From the NCBI RefSeq assembly GCF_913778665.1, contig NZ_CAJYVQ010000010.1, positions 62,001-126,000 on the forward strand: a DNA stretch of 64,000 nt. The letters are read 5' to 3'. This document shows positions 26,724 to 35,643 of this stretch, piece after piece (the first letter of the stretch is position 1; the number at the start of each line of letters is the position of its first letter). The stretch is from an uncultured Stenotrophomonas sp. (GTDB lineage Bacteria > Pseudomonadota > Gammaproteobacteria > Xanthomonadales > Xanthomonadaceae). A model generated the notes under the pieces. It saw only the letters and a list, made by a program, of their open reading frames with translations, was not told the origin of the DNA and ran no database searches. Position numbers and translations under genes: made by a program.

Positions 26724-27290
26724 ATGGCCAGCTACGGCATGAACGACGTCAAGAACGGGATGAAGATCCTGGTCAACAACCAACCGGCCGTCATCATCGA
26801 CACCGAATACGTCAAGCCGGGCAAGGGCCAGGCCTTCACCCGCGTGAAGTACCGCCTGATCAAGGACGGCCGCACCCAGGAAGTGACCATGAAGTCGACC
26901 GACTCGCTGGATGCTGCCGACGTCGTCGATACCGACATGAACTTCATGTACAGCGATGGCGAGTACTGGCATTTCATGGACCCGGAATCCTTCGAGCAGG
27001 TCCAGGCCACCAAGGCCGGCATGGGCGGTGCCGAGAAGTGGCTGAAGGGCGAAGAATCCTGCGTGGTCACCCTGTGGAACGGTGAACCGATCTTCGTGCA
27101 GCCGCCGAACTTCGTCGAACTGAAGATCACCGAAACCGACCCGGGCGTCCGTGGCGACACCTCGGGCGGCGGCGGCAAGCCGGCCACCCTGGAGACCGGC
27201 GCCGTGGTCCGCGTGCCGCTGTTCGTCAACCAGGACGAAATCATCAGGGTTGATACCCGTTCGGGCGAATACTCCGCACGCGTCAAATAA
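26724..27290 (+). CDS. efp: Elongation factor P
   Basis: Relieves ribosome stalling at polyproline. It is 188 residues, normal length. The modified lysine is K34 in [11 protein letters not shown], same numbering as E. coli and the type modified by EpmA/EpmB. The following [10 protein letters not shown]... and the C-terminal [27 protein letters not shown] are the S1-like end. AGGAG lies 8 bases before the ATG. It is divergent from epmB. A hairpin overlaps the stop codon. Confidence 0.97.
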   Translation: MASYGMNDVKNGMKILVNNQPAVIIDTEYVKPGKGQAFTRVKYRLIKDGRTQEVTMKSTDSLDAADVVDTDMNFMYSDGEYWHFMDPESFEQVQATKAGMGGAEKWLKGEESCVVTLWNGEPIFVQPPNFVELKITETDPGVRGDTSGGGGKPATLETGAVVRVPLFVNQDEIIRVDTRSGEYSARVK

Positions 27291-27308
27291 TCCGGCGCAG
27301 CCGGATTA
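27289..27308 (+). terminator. Hairpin overlapping the efp stop codon
   Basis: Perfect 8-bp stem (27289-27296 with 27301-27308) and loop CGCA, beginning inside the TAA stop. It has only a weak T tail. Probably a terminator or mRNA 3' stabiliser. Confidence 0.5.
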
Positions 27309-27311
27309 GCT

Positions 27312-27332
27312 GTAGAGCCGAGCCAAGCTCGG
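27312..27332 (+). repeat. SMAG-type palindrome downstream of efp
   Basis: Starts GTAGAG and contains CCGAGC-CAA-GCTCGG (27318-27332). It fits the GTAG-headed short repeat family. Confidence 0.7.
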
Positions 27333-27491
27333 GAACGCGCCATCGCATTCGCGCTGGCGCTCCCATGATCTGTTTCGGCAGGTCATGGGCCCCGTTTCAC
27401 GAATCTGCAGCCCCGCCGCTTCGCGGCAGCCCCTGACTCAGGGGCGCGTCCCCAGAAATGTCTCGCCGCCCCCACAGCCCAGTGAGCCCGC

Positions 27492-28835
27492 ATGAGCGAT
27501 AGCCCGCACCTCCCCGAAGCCTGCGACCTGCTCATCGAAGCCGGTTACGTCGTCCCGATCGAGCCGCATGCGGTGGTGCTGGAAGACCATGCCGTGGCCG
27601 TGCGTGGCAGCGAGATCGTCGCCATCCTGCCGTGTGCCGAGGCGCGTGCGCGCTTCCGTGCCGCGCAGGTGGTCAGCCGCCCCGAGGCGGCGCTGATGCC
27701 GGGCCTGGTCAACGCGCACACGCACAACCCGATGACCCTGCTGCGCGGCGTCGCCGACGACCTGCCGCTGATGACCTGGCTGCAGCAGCACATCTGGCCG
27801 GTGGAAGCGGCGGTGATCGGCCCCGAATTCGTTGCCGACGGCACCACCCTGGCCATCGCCGAGATGCTGCGTGGCGGCACCACCTGCGCCAACGAGAACT
27901 ATTTCTTCGGTGATGTGCAGGCCGCGGTCTACAAGAAGCACGGTTTCCGCGCGCTGGTTGGCGCGGTCATCATCGATTTCCCCACGGCCTGGGCAAAGAC
28001 CGACGACGAGTACTTCGCCAAGGCCGGTGAACTGCACGACCAGTGGCGCGCCGACCCGCTGATCGGCACCGCGTTCGCACCGCACGCGCCGTACACGGTC
28101 AACGACGCCAATTTTGAGCGGGTGCGGATGCTGTCCGACCAGCTCGACATGCAGGTGCATCTGCACACCCACGAGACCGCGCAGGAAATCACCGATTCGA
28201 TCAAGCTGCACGGCCAGCGCCCGTTGGCGCGGCTGGATCGCCTGGGCCTGGTCAACGACCGCCTGATCGCGGTGCACATGACCCAGCTGACCGATGCGGA
28301 AATCCACCTGTGCGCCGAACGAGGCGTCAGCGTGGTGCACTGCCCGGAATCGAACCTGAAGCTGGCCTCCGGTTTCTGCCCGGCCTGCGCCCTGCAGCGC
28401 GCTGGCGTGAACCTGGCCATCGGTACCGACGGCTGCGCCAGCAACAACGACCTGGACATGTTCAGCGAGAACCGGACCGCGGCGATCCTGGCCAAAGCGG
28501 TGGCCGACGATGCCACCGCGCTGGACGCAGCGACCACGCTGCGCGCCTCGACCCTGGGCGGTGCCCGCGCGCTGGGCTTCGGTGACCGCATCGGTTCGAT
28601 CGAGGTCGGCAAGCAGGCCGACCTGGTCTGCGTCGACCTGTCGGCGCTGGAAACCCAGCCGCTGCACAACGTGCTGTCGCAGCTGGTGTACGCCACCGGT
28701 CGCCAGCAGGTCAGCGATGTCTGGATTGCCGGCAAGCCGAAGCTGGTGCAGCGCGAGCTGGTCGGCATGGACCTGCCGGGCATCATCGCCAACGCGCGCC
28801 AGTGGCGCGAGCGTATCCGTCATATCCGCGCCTGA
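27492..28835 (+). CDS. 5'-methylthioadenosine/S-adenosylhomocysteine deaminase-like amidohydrolase
   Basis: 447 residues of the amidohydrolase superfamily (TRZ/ATZ group). Metal ligands: [17 protein letters not shown] near residue 75, the His in [14 protein letters not shown], and the Asp in [16 protein letters not shown]. These match MTA/SAH deaminases, and the conserved Glu region (FAPHAPYTV) is present. The predicted activity is deamination of MTA or SAH to the inosine forms. It starts 26 bases before ubiG, as in other xanthomonads. The exact substrate is unproven. Confidence 0.88.
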   Translation: MSDSPHLPEACDLLIEAGYVVPIEPHAVVLEDHAVAVRGSEIVAILPCAEARARFRAAQVVSRPEAALMPGLVNAHTHNPMTLLRGVADDLPLMTWLQQHIWPVEAAVIGPEFVADGTTLAIAEMLRGGTTCANENYFFGDVQAAVYKKHGFRALVGAVIIDFPTAWAKTDDEYFAKAGELHDQWRADPLIGTAFAPHAPYTVNDANFERVRMLSDQLDMQVHLHTHETAQEITDSIKLHGQRPLARLDRLGLVNDRLIAVHMTQLTDAEIHLCAERGVSVVHCPESNLKLASGFCPACALQRAGVNLAIGTDGCASNNDLDMFSENRTAAILAKAVADDATALDAATTLRASTLGGARALGFGDRIGSIEVGKQADLVCVDLSALETQPLHNVLSQLVYATGRQQVSDVWIAGKPKLVQRELVGMDLPGIIANARQWRERIRHIRA

Positions 28836-28860
28836 GCCCTGGCGCCGCAAGGACTACCCC

Positions 28861-29577
28861 ATGACTGCCCCCCACGCATCCTCCAATTTCGATCAGGCCG
28901 AGCTGGACAAGTTCGCCGCACTGGCCAACCGCTGGTGGGACGCTGACGGCCCGCAGAAGCCGCTGCATGCGCTGAACCCGGTGCGGCTGAAGTACGTGTC
29001 CGACCGCGTGCCACTGCGCGGTGCCCGCGTGCTGGACATCGGCTGCGGTGGCGGTTTGCTGAGCGAGGCGCTGGCCCAGTCGGGCGCCGACGTCACCGCC
29101 ATCGACCTGGCCCCTGAGCTGGTCAAGGTCGCGCGCCTGCATGCGCTGGAAAGCGGCGCAAAGGTCGACTACCGGGTGCAGGCCGCCGAAGACCTGGCCG
29201 CCGAGCAGCCGGGCAGTTTCGATGTGGTCACCTGCATGGAAATGCTCGAGCACGTGCCTGACCCGGGCGCGATCATCGAGGCATGCAAGCGCCTGCTGAA
29301 GCCGGGTGGCCACCTGTTCCTGTCGACCATCAACCGCACCGCTGCCGCCTTCGCGGTGGCGATCGTCGGCGCCGAATACGTGGCACGGTTGCTGCCCAAG
29401 GGCACCCACCACTACCAGGAATTCATCAAGCCGGCCGAACTGGCGCGCTGGCTGCGCGAGGCCGATGTGCAGCTGGTGGACGTGAGCGGCATGGCCTACG
29501 AGCCGTGGCGCAACCACGCCCGCCTGAGCAGCCGCACCGACATCAACTACCTGGCCTACGCGGTCAAGCCGGCATGA
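28861..29577 (+). CDS. ubiG: Ubiquinone biosynthesis O-methyltransferase
   Basis: Catalyses both O-methylations in ubiquinone synthesis. It is 238 residues. The SAM-binding motif I is [19 protein letters not shown], with motif [14 protein letters not shown] and post-motif [15 protein letters not shown]. The N-terminal [29 protein letters not shown] is the UbiG signature. It shares 4 bases (ATGA) with the gph-like gene, so the two are coupled. Confidence 0.96.
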   Translation: MTAPHASSNFDQAELDKFAALANRWWDADGPQKPLHALNPVRLKYVSDRVPLRGARVLDIGCGGGLLSEALAQSGADVTAIDLAPELVKVARLHALESGAKVDYRVQAAEDLAAEQPGSFDVVTCMEMLEHVPDPGAIIEACKRLLKPGGHLFLSTINRTAAAFAVAIVGAEYVARLLPKGTHHYQEFIKPAELARWLREADVQLVDVSGMAYEPWRNHARLSSRTDINYLAYAVKPA

Positions 29578-30269
29578 CCTCTGCCCGCTTCCCGCGCGCG
29601 GTGCTGTTCGATCTGGACGGCACCCTGCTGGACAGTGCGCCGGATTTCGTCGCGACCTGCGATGCGATGCTGGCCGAGCGTGGGCGTGCACCGATCGATC
29701 CGGAACTGCTGCGCCCGGTGGTCTCCAAGGGCTCGCGTGCGATGGTTGGGGCCGCGTTCCCGGAGCTGGATGCCGCCGCTCGCGATGCACTGATCCCGGA
29801 ATTCCTGCAGCGCTATGAAGCGTTGATCGGCCAGCACGCGGTGCTGTTCGAGGGCGTGGCCGGCATGCTGTCGGCACTGGAGGCTGCCGGTACCGTGTGG
29901 GGCATCGTCACCAACAAGCCCGAATACCTGGCGCGTCTGATCCTGCCGCAGCATGGCTGGCAGCAGCGTTGCGCGGTGCTGGTCGGCGGTGACAGCCTGG
30001 CCGAGCGCAAGCCGCACCCGCTGCCGCTGCTGCACGCTGCGCAGGCCATCGGTGTTGCCGCCGAGGACTGCGTCTACGTGGGCGATGACGAGCGCGACAT
30101 CATCGCCGCGCGCGCCGCGGCGATGCCGTCAGTGGCGGCGCTGTGGGGCTACCGCCTGCACAGCGACGACCCGCTGGCCTGGCAGGCCGACGTGCTGGTC
30201 GAGAACGCTGAACTTCTGCAACTGGCCAGTCTCTGGCCGACCCGGCCGGCAGCCCCGGCCCAGCCGTAA
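29574..30269 (+). CDS. gph: Phosphoglycolate phosphatase (HAD superfamily)
   Basis: 231 residues. HAD motif I is [17 protein letters not shown], motif [12 protein letters not shown], motif III Lys in [13 protein letters not shown], motif [11 protein letters not shown]. The cap and the overall length fit Gph, which clears 2-phosphoglycolate from DNA repair. The pairing ubiG-gph is the same as in E. coli and relatives. It overlaps ubiG by 4 bases. The next gene begins 11 bases on. Confidence 0.93.
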   Translation: MTSARFPRAVLFDLDGTLLDSAPDFVATCDAMLAERGRAPIDPELLRPVVSKGSRAMVGAAFPELDAAARDALIPEFLQRYEALIGQHAVLFEGVAGMLSALEAAGTVWGIVTNKPEYLARLILPQHGWQQRCAVLVGGDSLAERKPHPLPLLHAAQAIGVAAEDCVYVGDDERDIIAARAAAMPSVAALWGYRLHSDDPLAWQADVLVENAELLQLASLWPTRPAAPAQP

Positions 30270-30280
30270 GGAATCGCGTA

Positions 30281-30985
30281 GTGAGCAGTACCGCGCTGGA
30301 CAGTTTCCTCGACAAGTGGCGCAGCCGCTGGCCGGAGTGGTCGGTCGCCGCCCCGTTCGTGGCCGAACCGCAACGCGAACTCGCGGTGGCGTGGTTCGCG
30401 CTGCTGCAGGAATTCGACGACATGCTCAACACCAGTGGCGATCCGCTGCCGGCCGACGCCAAGCTGGCGTGGTGGGGCGAGGAGCTGCGCAGCTGGGCTG
30501 CGCATCGGTCGCGCCACCCGTTGGGGCGCCTGCTGGAGCCGGTGCGTGCGCCGTGGGCGCAGCTGGCCGAAGCGCTGCCGGATCTGGTAGAAGCGCGTAC
30601 GGTTGCGCTGGATGCGGCTGGCGCCGAACGCGCGCTGGCCAACTACGCCGACGCGGTAGCCGCGGTGGAAGCGGCGCTGTTCAACGACAAGCCGCGCACC
30701 GGCGCTGGTCGTGCGGTGCAGCTGCAGACCCTGGCCCAGCGCCTGCAGGATGCCGGCGTGGCCGGTGTGCCGCGCAGCCTGCTGGATGAAGACGCCAGCA
30801 ATGCTGCGCAGCGCTGGGCGCAGTACCTGTTGAAAGGGTGGGGTGCCCGCGTGCCCGGCCCGCGCCCGCGCCGCGTCTGGTCCAGCCTGGCACGTGCCCG
30901 TGTCGCCGCGCAGGCCGCAGGCAAGCCGATTGAAGCGACACCGATGCGCACGTTGCTGCGCGTGTGGTGGGCCGCACGCGGTTGA
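30281..30985 (+). CDS. Squalene/phytoene-synthase-like family protein, unassigned
   Basis: 234 residues from a GTG start with AAGGA 11 bases upstream. The N-terminal part resembles the short phytoene/squalene synthase-like family: QRELAVAWFALLQEFDDMLNT and ADAKLAWWGEELRSW, which in true enzymes is part of the first Asp-rich region and helix. The second Asp-rich motif (DxxxD) is not visible, and the protein is shorter than real synthases (~280-350). It may be a degenerate or non-catalytic member. It is the last gene of the mtaD-ubiG-gph unit. Confidence 0.6.
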   Translation: MSSTALDSFLDKWRSRWPEWSVAAPFVAEPQRELAVAWFALLQEFDDMLNTSGDPLPADAKLAWWGEELRSWAAHRSRHPLGRLLEPVRAPWAQLAEALPDLVEARTVALDAAGAERALANYADAVAAVEAALFNDKPRTGAGRAVQLQTLAQRLQDAGVAGVPRSLLDEDASNAAQRWAQYLLKGWGARVPGPRPRRVWSSLARARVAAQAAGKPIEATPMRTLLRVWWAARG

Positions 30986-31038
30986 TCGATTGATCGATTG
31001 GGCGGATGCGGACCCTGGCCCGCACGCTCCATGAGGTT

Positions 31039-31058
31039 GTGCCGACCAAGGTCGGCAC
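31039..31058. repeat. SMAG-like palindrome (GTTG head) upstream of the M23 gene stop
   Basis: Perfect 8-bp dyad GTGCCGAC-CAAG-GTCGGCAC (31039-31058), preceded by GTT. It lies between two convergent genes. Tandem GATCGATT repeats sit at 30984-30998. Confidence 0.6.
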
Positions 31059-31080
31059 CCACGAAGGCAGATTGCGCGCG

Positions 31081-31929
31081 TTATTTACGTTCCAGCACCA
31101 GCAATGGGTCGATGCGGGTATCGAACCAGTTCATGCCCCAGTGCAGGTGCGGGCCGGTGGCGCGACCGGTGGCGCCGACCGCGGCGATCACCTGGCCCTG
31201 TTCCACCCGGTCGCCGACCTTCACGTCGATGCGCGACAGGTGCAGGAAGTTGGAGCTGACCCCGAAGCCGTGGTCGAGCAGCAGCGTGCCACCGGTCAGG
31301 TACAGGTCCGGGCCGGCGAAGGTGACGATGCCGGCCGCCGGTGCCTTCACCGGGGTGCCGGTCGGCACCGCGATGTCCATGCCGGAATGACCGGCGCCAG
31401 GCTGGCCGTTGTACACGCGCGCATTGCCGAAGCGGCCGCTGATGCGGCCCTGCACCGGCCAGATGAAGGTCTGGGTGAAATCGGTACGGTCGTCATCGCG
31501 GGCGCGTGCGGCAGTCACCTGCGCCTGTTCGCGCTTGATCCGCTCGGCGATCGCCGGCGGCGGATTGACCGTCTTCGGCGGCACGCCGTTGACCCGCTCG
31601 ATGGGCCAGTCGCGCGGCGTCACCGTAATGGTTGCCGTCTCGCTGCCACCATCGGGGCGTTGCACCTGCACGCGCAGCGGGCCTTTCTCGTCGCGCCCGA
31701 TGCCAAACACCACGCTGCCGTAGCTGCTTACGCGCAGGTCGCGACCGGCGTAGCGGACACGGCTGCCGGCCGGCACCTTGCCGATCACCAACGCGCCCTG
31801 CGACGCGCTGGACGGAAACACCACGCGGCTGTCGATCAGGCTGCCGATGGCATCCTGCGCGTTTGCCGAAGGTGTGCAGAGCAGGGGCGCCGCCAGCAGC
31901 AGCGCCCCGAACAGAAGTGCCGCGCGCAT
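31081..31929 (-). CDS. M23-family (LytM-type) peptidoglycan endopeptidase
   Basis: 282 residues from the ATG at 31929, which shares one base with the dihydroorotase stop. N-terminal signal (LLFGALLLAAPLLCTPSANA). Residues ~40-125 form an Ig-like or stalk region. The M23 domain has PGAGHSGMDIAVP, giving the first His and Asp, and GPHLHWGMNWFDTRIDP, giving the HxH pair, so it is catalytically complete. It should cleave peptidoglycan cross-links in the periplasm, or activate an amidase; no coiled coil of EnvC type is seen. Confidence 0.91.
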   Translation of the reverse strand: MRAALLFGALLLAAPLLCTPSANAQDAIGSLIDSRVVFPSSASQGALVIGKVPAGSRVRYAGRDLRVSSYGSVVFGIGRDEKGPLRVQVQRPDGGSETATITVTPRDWPIERVNGVPPKTVNPPPAIAERIKREQAQVTAARARDDDRTDFTQTFIWPVQGRISGRFGNARVYNGQPGAGHSGMDIAVPTGTPVKAPAAGIVTFAGPDLYLTGGTLLLDHGFGVSSNFLHLSRIDVKVGDRVEQGQVIAAVGATGRATGPHLHWGMNWFDTRIDPLLVLERK

Positions 31930-33275
31930 CAGCGGTCGTAGGTCATGCGCTGGCCGGCCGGTTCGCCCACCAGCTTGCGGCCGTCCCACACCAACTGGCC
32001 GTTGACCCAGGTCGAGGCCACGCGCGAACGGAAGGTCGTTCCTTCGAACGGCGACCAGCCGCACTTGGACAGCACGTCCTCGCGCTTGACGGTGAACGGC
32101 ACGTCTTCCACCAGCACCAGGTCGGCGAAATAGCCTTCGCGCAGGAAGCCGCGCTCTTCCACGTCGAACAGCTGTGCCGGAGCATGGGCGAACTTCTGCA
32201 CCACCTGCTCGCGGGTCAGTTTGCCTTCGTGCACGCGTTCCAGCGCGGCCACCAGCGCGTACTGCACCAGTGGCAGGCCGGACGGTGCCTGCGCATAGGG
32301 CTTCTGCTTCTCTTCCCAGGTGTGCGGCGCGTGGTCGGTGGCCAGCACGTCCAGCACGTCATCGGCCAGCGCGGCGGTGATCGCTTCGCGGTCGGACACT
32401 TCCTTGATGGCCGGGTTGCACTTGATCAGGTTGCCCTTGGTTGCGTAATCCGGGCGCGCGAAGTGCAGGAAGTGCACGCAGGTCTCGGCGGTGATCTGCT
32501 TGCGGCTGCCATCGGCGCGGATCAGTGGACCCTTCTCGAACAGCGCCAGTTCGTCGGCGGTGGAGATGTGCAGTACATGCAGGCGGGTGCCGTGCTTGCG
32601 CGCCAGCGACATCGCCAGGCGGGTGGACGTGATGCAGGCCTCGCGCGAACGGATGTCCGGGTGCATGTCCGGGGTCAGCGCGTCGCCGTACTTCTCCTGG
32701 AAGGCCTTGAGGTTGGCATCGATCATCGGCGTGTCTTCGCAGTGCGTGATGATCGGGGTCGGGCATTCGCGGAAAATCGCGTCCAGCGTTTCCGGGTCAT
32801 CCACCAGCATGTTGCCGGTGGAGGCGCCCATGAACACCTTCACGCCCGGCGCCTTCTTCGGGTCCAGCGCGCGGATCGCTTCCAGGTTGTCGTTGCTGGC
32901 GCCGTGGTAGAAACCGTAGTTGGCCCAGGCGCGGCCGCGTGCCAGCTCGTACTTCGCTTCCAGGATGGTCGAATCCAGCGTCGGCGGGTTGGTGTTGGGC
33001 ATGTCCATGAAGCTGGTCAGGCCGCCGGCCACGGCCGCCGCCGATTCGCTGGCGATATCGCCCTTGTGGGTCAGGCCCGGCTCGCGAAAGTGCACCTGGT
33101 CGTCGATCATGCCGGGCAGCAGCCAGCGACCGGCCGCGTCCACCACCTGTTCCCCATCGCGCGGGGCCAGCCCGCTGCCGATCTGCGCGATGCGGCCATT
33201 CTCGATGCGCAGGTCGCCGTCGAAGGTGCGCCCTTCGTTGACCATGCGGGCATTGATGATGAGGGTGGAGGACAT
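31929..33275 (-). CDS. pyrC: Dihydroorotase
   Basis: 448 residues from the ATG at 33275. It has the class-I-type metal motif DDQVHFREPG (the two His/Arg positions), Lys in GVKVFMGAST for carboxylation, HCED, HVLHIST and ATDHAPHTWEEK with the catalytic Asp. Together these support carbamoyl-aspartate to dihydroorotate activity; a related amidohydrolase such as allantoinase is less likely given the FREPG. It starts 1 base after the yidD stop and overlaps the M23 start, so the three genes form an operon. Confidence 0.9.
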   Translation of the reverse strand: MSSTLIINARMVNEGRTFDGDLRIENGRIAQIGSGLAPRDGEQVVDAAGRWLLPGMIDDQVHFREPGLTHKGDIASESAAAVAGGLTSFMDMPNTNPPTLDSTILEAKYELARGRAWANYGFYHGASNDNLEAIRALDPKKAPGVKVFMGASTGNMLVDDPETLDAIFRECPTPIITHCEDTPMIDANLKAFQEKYGDALTPDMHPDIRSREACITSTRLAMSLARKHGTRLHVLHISTADELALFEKGPLIRADGSRKQITAETCVHFLHFARPDYATKGNLIKCNPAIKEVSDREAITAALADDVLDVLATDHAPHTWEEKQKPYAQAPSGLPLVQYALVAALERVHEGKLTREQVVQKFAHAPAQLFDVEERGFLREGYFADLVLVEDVPFTVKREDVLSKCGWSPFEGTTFRSRVASTWVNGQLVWDGRKLVGEPAGQRMTYDR

Positions 33276-33276
33276 G

Positions 33277-33531
33277 TCAGTGTTTTCCTGTGCAACGGCA
33301 AGAAGGGGCGTGGGTGGATTCGGGCACCGGGTCGAAGCCGCCGGGGTGGAACGGATGGCAGCGGCCCAGCCGGCGCGCAGCCAGCCAGCTGCCGCGCAGC
33401 GGACCGTGTCGGGAGATGGCGTCCATCGCGTATTCAGAACAGCTCGGCACGAAACGGCAGCGCGGCCCCAGCAGGGGGCTGATGAAGCGCTTGTAGAAGC
33501 GCAGCAGGGCAATGAGCAGGCGCGAGATCAC
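33277..33531 (-). CDS. yidD: Membrane protein insertion efficiency factor YidD
   Basis: 84 residues. Signature [29 protein letters not shown] and [24 protein letters not shown] are the canonical YidD blocks with conserved Cys. It is a peripheral membrane protein that helps YidC. Normally yidD sits in rpmH-rnpA-yidD-yidC; here it has moved to sit next to a dihydroorotase gene, 1 base from it. Confidence 0.95.
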   Translation of the reverse strand: MISRLLIALLRFYKRFISPLLGPRCRFVPSCSEYAMDAISRHGPLRGSWLAARRLGRCHPFHPGGFDPVPESTHAPSCRCTGKH

Positions 33532-33730
33532 CCAGTCATCTTATGCCAGTTGGCATGAAGGCCGCATTTGTGCAGGATGGGCCGTTGGTCGCATGTCGCC
33601 GATGGCCTGCGACCGGTACCGGCACTCTCGGGTGCCGGACAGGTTCCGTACCGCGCGAGGCGGTCCGTGTTCGTCGGACCGCCCCTTGGGCGCCTTGACT
33701 CCAGGACTGAATGGAGCTGGGCTGCCGAGG

Positions 33731-33759
33731 TTGCTGCTGCGGGTCGGGTAGGCTATAAA
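33731..33759 (+). promoter_or_regulatory. Predicted sigma-70 promoter of dksA
   Basis: -35 TTGCTG (33731-33736), 17-bp spacer, -10 TATAAA (33754-33759), followed by a GC-rich hairpin GGCCCG/CGGGCC in the leader. AAGGAAG ribosome site at 33791-33797 before the GTG start. The rest of the 272-base gap to yidD shows nothing else. Confidence 0.6.
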
Positions 33760-33803
33760 GGCCCGCTTTCCCGGGCCCCGGGGAATCCAAGGAAGAGCGT
33801 TTC

Positions 33804-35018
33804 GTGGCTGCTAAAAAAACTGCAAAAAAGGCCGCAACGGCCGCCAAGAAAACCGCCAAGCCTGTTGTGAAGAAGTTGGCGGCAAAGCCCGTTGCCAAGA
33901 AGCCGGCCAGCAAGCCGGCGACCAAGGCAGCGTCCTCGCAACCGGCGGCCAGGAAGGCCACCGCAAAGAAAGCGCCGGTCAAGGCAACCAAGCCGGCGGC
34001 GAAAAAGGCCGCTGCACCTGCCAAGGCCAAGCCCGCCGCTGCTGCCAAGAAGGCGCCGGTGGTGAAGAAGGCCACCAGCAAGGCCGCGCCGGTGAAGAAG
34101 GCCGCCGCCAAGCCGGCGCCGAAGCCGGTGGTAAAAAGGGCAGCGGCCAAGCCGGTTGCCAAGCCGGCGGCCAAGAAGGCGGCCAAGAAGGCGGCCGCGG
34201 CTAAACCTGCCGCCAATCCTGCCGCTGTAAAGAGCGTCACCCAGAATGTCGCCGTGCCGGCCGCCAAGCCGACCGCGGCCCCCGTAGTGAAGTCCGCACC
34301 GAAGCCAGCTGCCAAGCCGGCTCCGGCCAAGCCTGTCCCGGCCAAGACCGCGGCAGTGGCAGCAGCCCAACCGGCTTCCCAGCCGGCGCCGGCCGCCGCT
34401 CCTGCTGCATCGAAGGCCCCGCAATCCAAGAATCCCGTGCCCGTTTCGAAATCGCCTGCCAAAACCGCCGTGAAATCCGATTCCGCCCCGAAGACCGTGT
34501 CGCGCCCTGTCGGCAAGGTCGCCGTCGCCGTCGCCGCCCGTTCGGCGGCACCGGCCCCGCGCAGCAAGTACAAGGTGGTCGAGTACAAGACCGACGAGGC
34601 CACCGGCCGCCCGATCCTGCCGGCTGGCTACAAGCCGTCCTCGGAAGAGGAATACATGAGCCCGCTGCAGCAGGAGTATTTCCGCCAGCGCCTGCAGAAC
34701 TGGCGCGCTGACCTCGTGGAAGAGTCCAAGCAGACCATCGAGAACCTGCGCGAGGAAGTGCGTGACATCGGCGACGAAGCCGAGCGCGCGACCCGCGAGA
34801 CCGAGAATTCGCTGGAACTGCGTACCCGCGACCGCTACCGCAAGCTGATCGGCAAGATCGACAGCACGCTCAAGCGCCTGGAAGCCGGCGACTACGGCTA
34901 CTGCGTGGACACCGGTGAAGAGATCGGCTTGGAGCGCCTGGAGGCGCGCCTGACTGCCGAGCGCACCATCGACGCCCAGGAGCGTTGGGAGCACCTGCAG
35001 AAGCAGCAGGGCGACTGA
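33804..35018 (+). CDS. dksA: DksA-type RNA polymerase-binding regulator with long Lys/Ala/Pro histone-H1-like N-terminus
   Basis: 404 residues from GTG. Residues 1-~255 are low-complexity Lys-Ala-Pro repeats (PAAKKAAK..., KPAA...) like histone H1 or AlgP tails. Residues ~285-400 are a DksA/TraR domain: coiled coil with the tip DIGDEAERA (the D-xx-D-x-A residues that reach the RNA polymerase secondary channel) and the globular part YGYCVDTGEEIGLERL...TIDAQER. Only one of the four zinc Cys is left (C-VDTG; no C-xx-C pair), a zinc-free form known from some DksA relatives. The tail probably binds DNA. A strong terminator follows. Confidence 0.9.
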   Translation: MAAKKTAKKAATAAKKTAKPVVKKLAAKPVAKKPASKPATKAASSQPAARKATAKKAPVKATKPAAKKAAAPAKAKPAAAAKKAPVVKKATSKAAPVKKAAAKPAPKPVVKRAAAKPVAKPAAKKAAKKAAAAKPAANPAAVKSVTQNVAVPAAKPTAAPVVKSAPKPAAKPAPAKPVPAKTAAVAAAQPASQPAPAAAPAASKAPQSKNPVPVSKSPAKTAVKSDSAPKTVSRPVGKVAVAVAARSAAPAPRSKYKVVEYKTDEATGRPILPAGYKPSSEEEYMSPLQQEYFRQRLQNWRADLVEESKQTIENLREEVRDIGDEAERATRETENSLELRTRDRYRKLIGKIDSTLKRLEAGDYGYCVDTGEEIGLERLEARLTAERTIDAQERWEHLQKQQGD

Positions 35019-35044
35019 TTCCCGGTCGTTGTCTGGTCATGCAG

Positions 35045-35070
35045 AAAACCCGGCTTCGGCCGGGTTTTTT
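35045..35070 (+). terminator. Intrinsic terminator of dksA
   Basis: Perfect 10-bp stem (35045-35054 with 35059-35068), TTCG tetraloop, then T run. It begins 26 bases after the stop. Confidence 0.92.
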
Positions 35071-35118
35071 GTTGGGGGTGGTTGGCTGGGTAGAACGGCG
35101 CCTTCCGGGTATCGGAGG

Positions 35119-35224
35119 GAGCCTGCGGGTGGGTCCGGGCAGGACACGCTGCAAGTACATCCCTGTAATCTCGGCCGCGGCATCCATGCCGCGGACGGTC
35201 CTGCCCGGACCCACCCGCAGGCTC
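35119..35224. repeat. Large palindromic intergenic element with TACATCC/TGTA core (copy 2)
   Basis: Perfect 27-bp arms (35119-35145 with 35198-35224) around a core AAGTACATCCCTGTAATCT and a nested 9-bp dyad CCGCGGCAT/ATGCCGCGG. The core is alike in shape and sequence to the one at 6409-6428, yet the arms differ. It lies in the 625-base gap between dksA and the MFS gene, which otherwise holds repeats only. Confidence 0.75.
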
Positions 35225-35252
35225 TTGATGCTTTCCTGCGCGCGCGGCCGCT

Positions 35253-35277
35253 GTAGAGCCGAGCCCATGCTCGGCTC
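35253..35277 (+). repeat. SMAG-type palindrome
   Basis: GTAGAGCC head with a 9-bp stem GAGCCGAGC/GCTCGGCTC (35256-35264 with 35269-35277) and loop CCAT. Confidence 0.8.
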
Positions 35278-35303
35278 AGGCCGAAGCCGGAGGGCAAGGA
35301 AGA

Positions 35304-35327
35304 GCAAAAGCAAAAGCAAAAGCAAAA
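35304..35327 (+). repeat. Hexanucleotide microsatellite (GCAAAA)4
   Basis: Four exact tandem copies of GCAAAA followed by a partial copy, in non-coding sequence between two SMAG palindromes. Copy number could vary by slippage. Confidence 0.85.
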
Positions 35328-35329
35328 GC

Positions 35330-35352
35330 AGCCAAGCATGGCTTGGCTTTAC
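35330..35352 (-). repeat. SMAG-type palindrome (inverted)
   Basis: Minus strand starts GTAAAGCC; stem AGCCAAGC/GCTTGGCT (35330-35337 with 35341-35348), loop ATG. Confidence 0.75.
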
Positions 35353-35384
35353 CAGGAGCGGTCATGCGTGCGCTCACGGCTGTT

Positions 35385-35568
35385 GGGTCCGCCTTGTAGC
35401 GAGCCGAGCAGCGCAGGGGAATCAGGGGCGAAGAGGCGCGGGTGTCCGAGCGAAGCGAGTTCCGCGCCGTCCCCTGATTCGGCGAGGAGCGCAGGACACC
35501 GGTGCGTAGCACCGGCTCGCGGATGGCGGAGCGTTTCTTTGGTTACTTTCTTTTCGCGAAAAGAAAGT
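35385..35568 (+). repeat. Three-hairpin interspersed element, copy C (plus orientation)
   Basis: GGGTCCGCCTTG, then outer stem GAATCAGGGG/CCCCTGATTC (35419-35428 with 35471-35480), inner stem GGCGCGG/CCGCGCC (35435-35441 with 35462-35468) with loop GTGTCCGAGCGAAGCGAGTT, then GAGGAGCGCAGG, hairpin CCGGTGC/GCACCGG (35499-35505 with 35509-35515), then GTTTCTTTGGTTACTTTC and a perfect 24-bp palindrome (35545-35568). The CCGCGG-type end seen in copies A and B is missing here, so this copy is shorter. Confidence 0.8.
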
Positions 35569-35643
35569 GACAAGCGCAATCATAGAGGGAGAGCAATGGC
35601 CCCAGCCAAACGCCCGGCGCCGCCGAATCCGCTGTTCGCAGCG

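Noticed and set aside
33560..33800. Small plus-strand frames between yidD and dksA
   Set aside because: No ribosome site and no family signal; treated as promoter and leader space.
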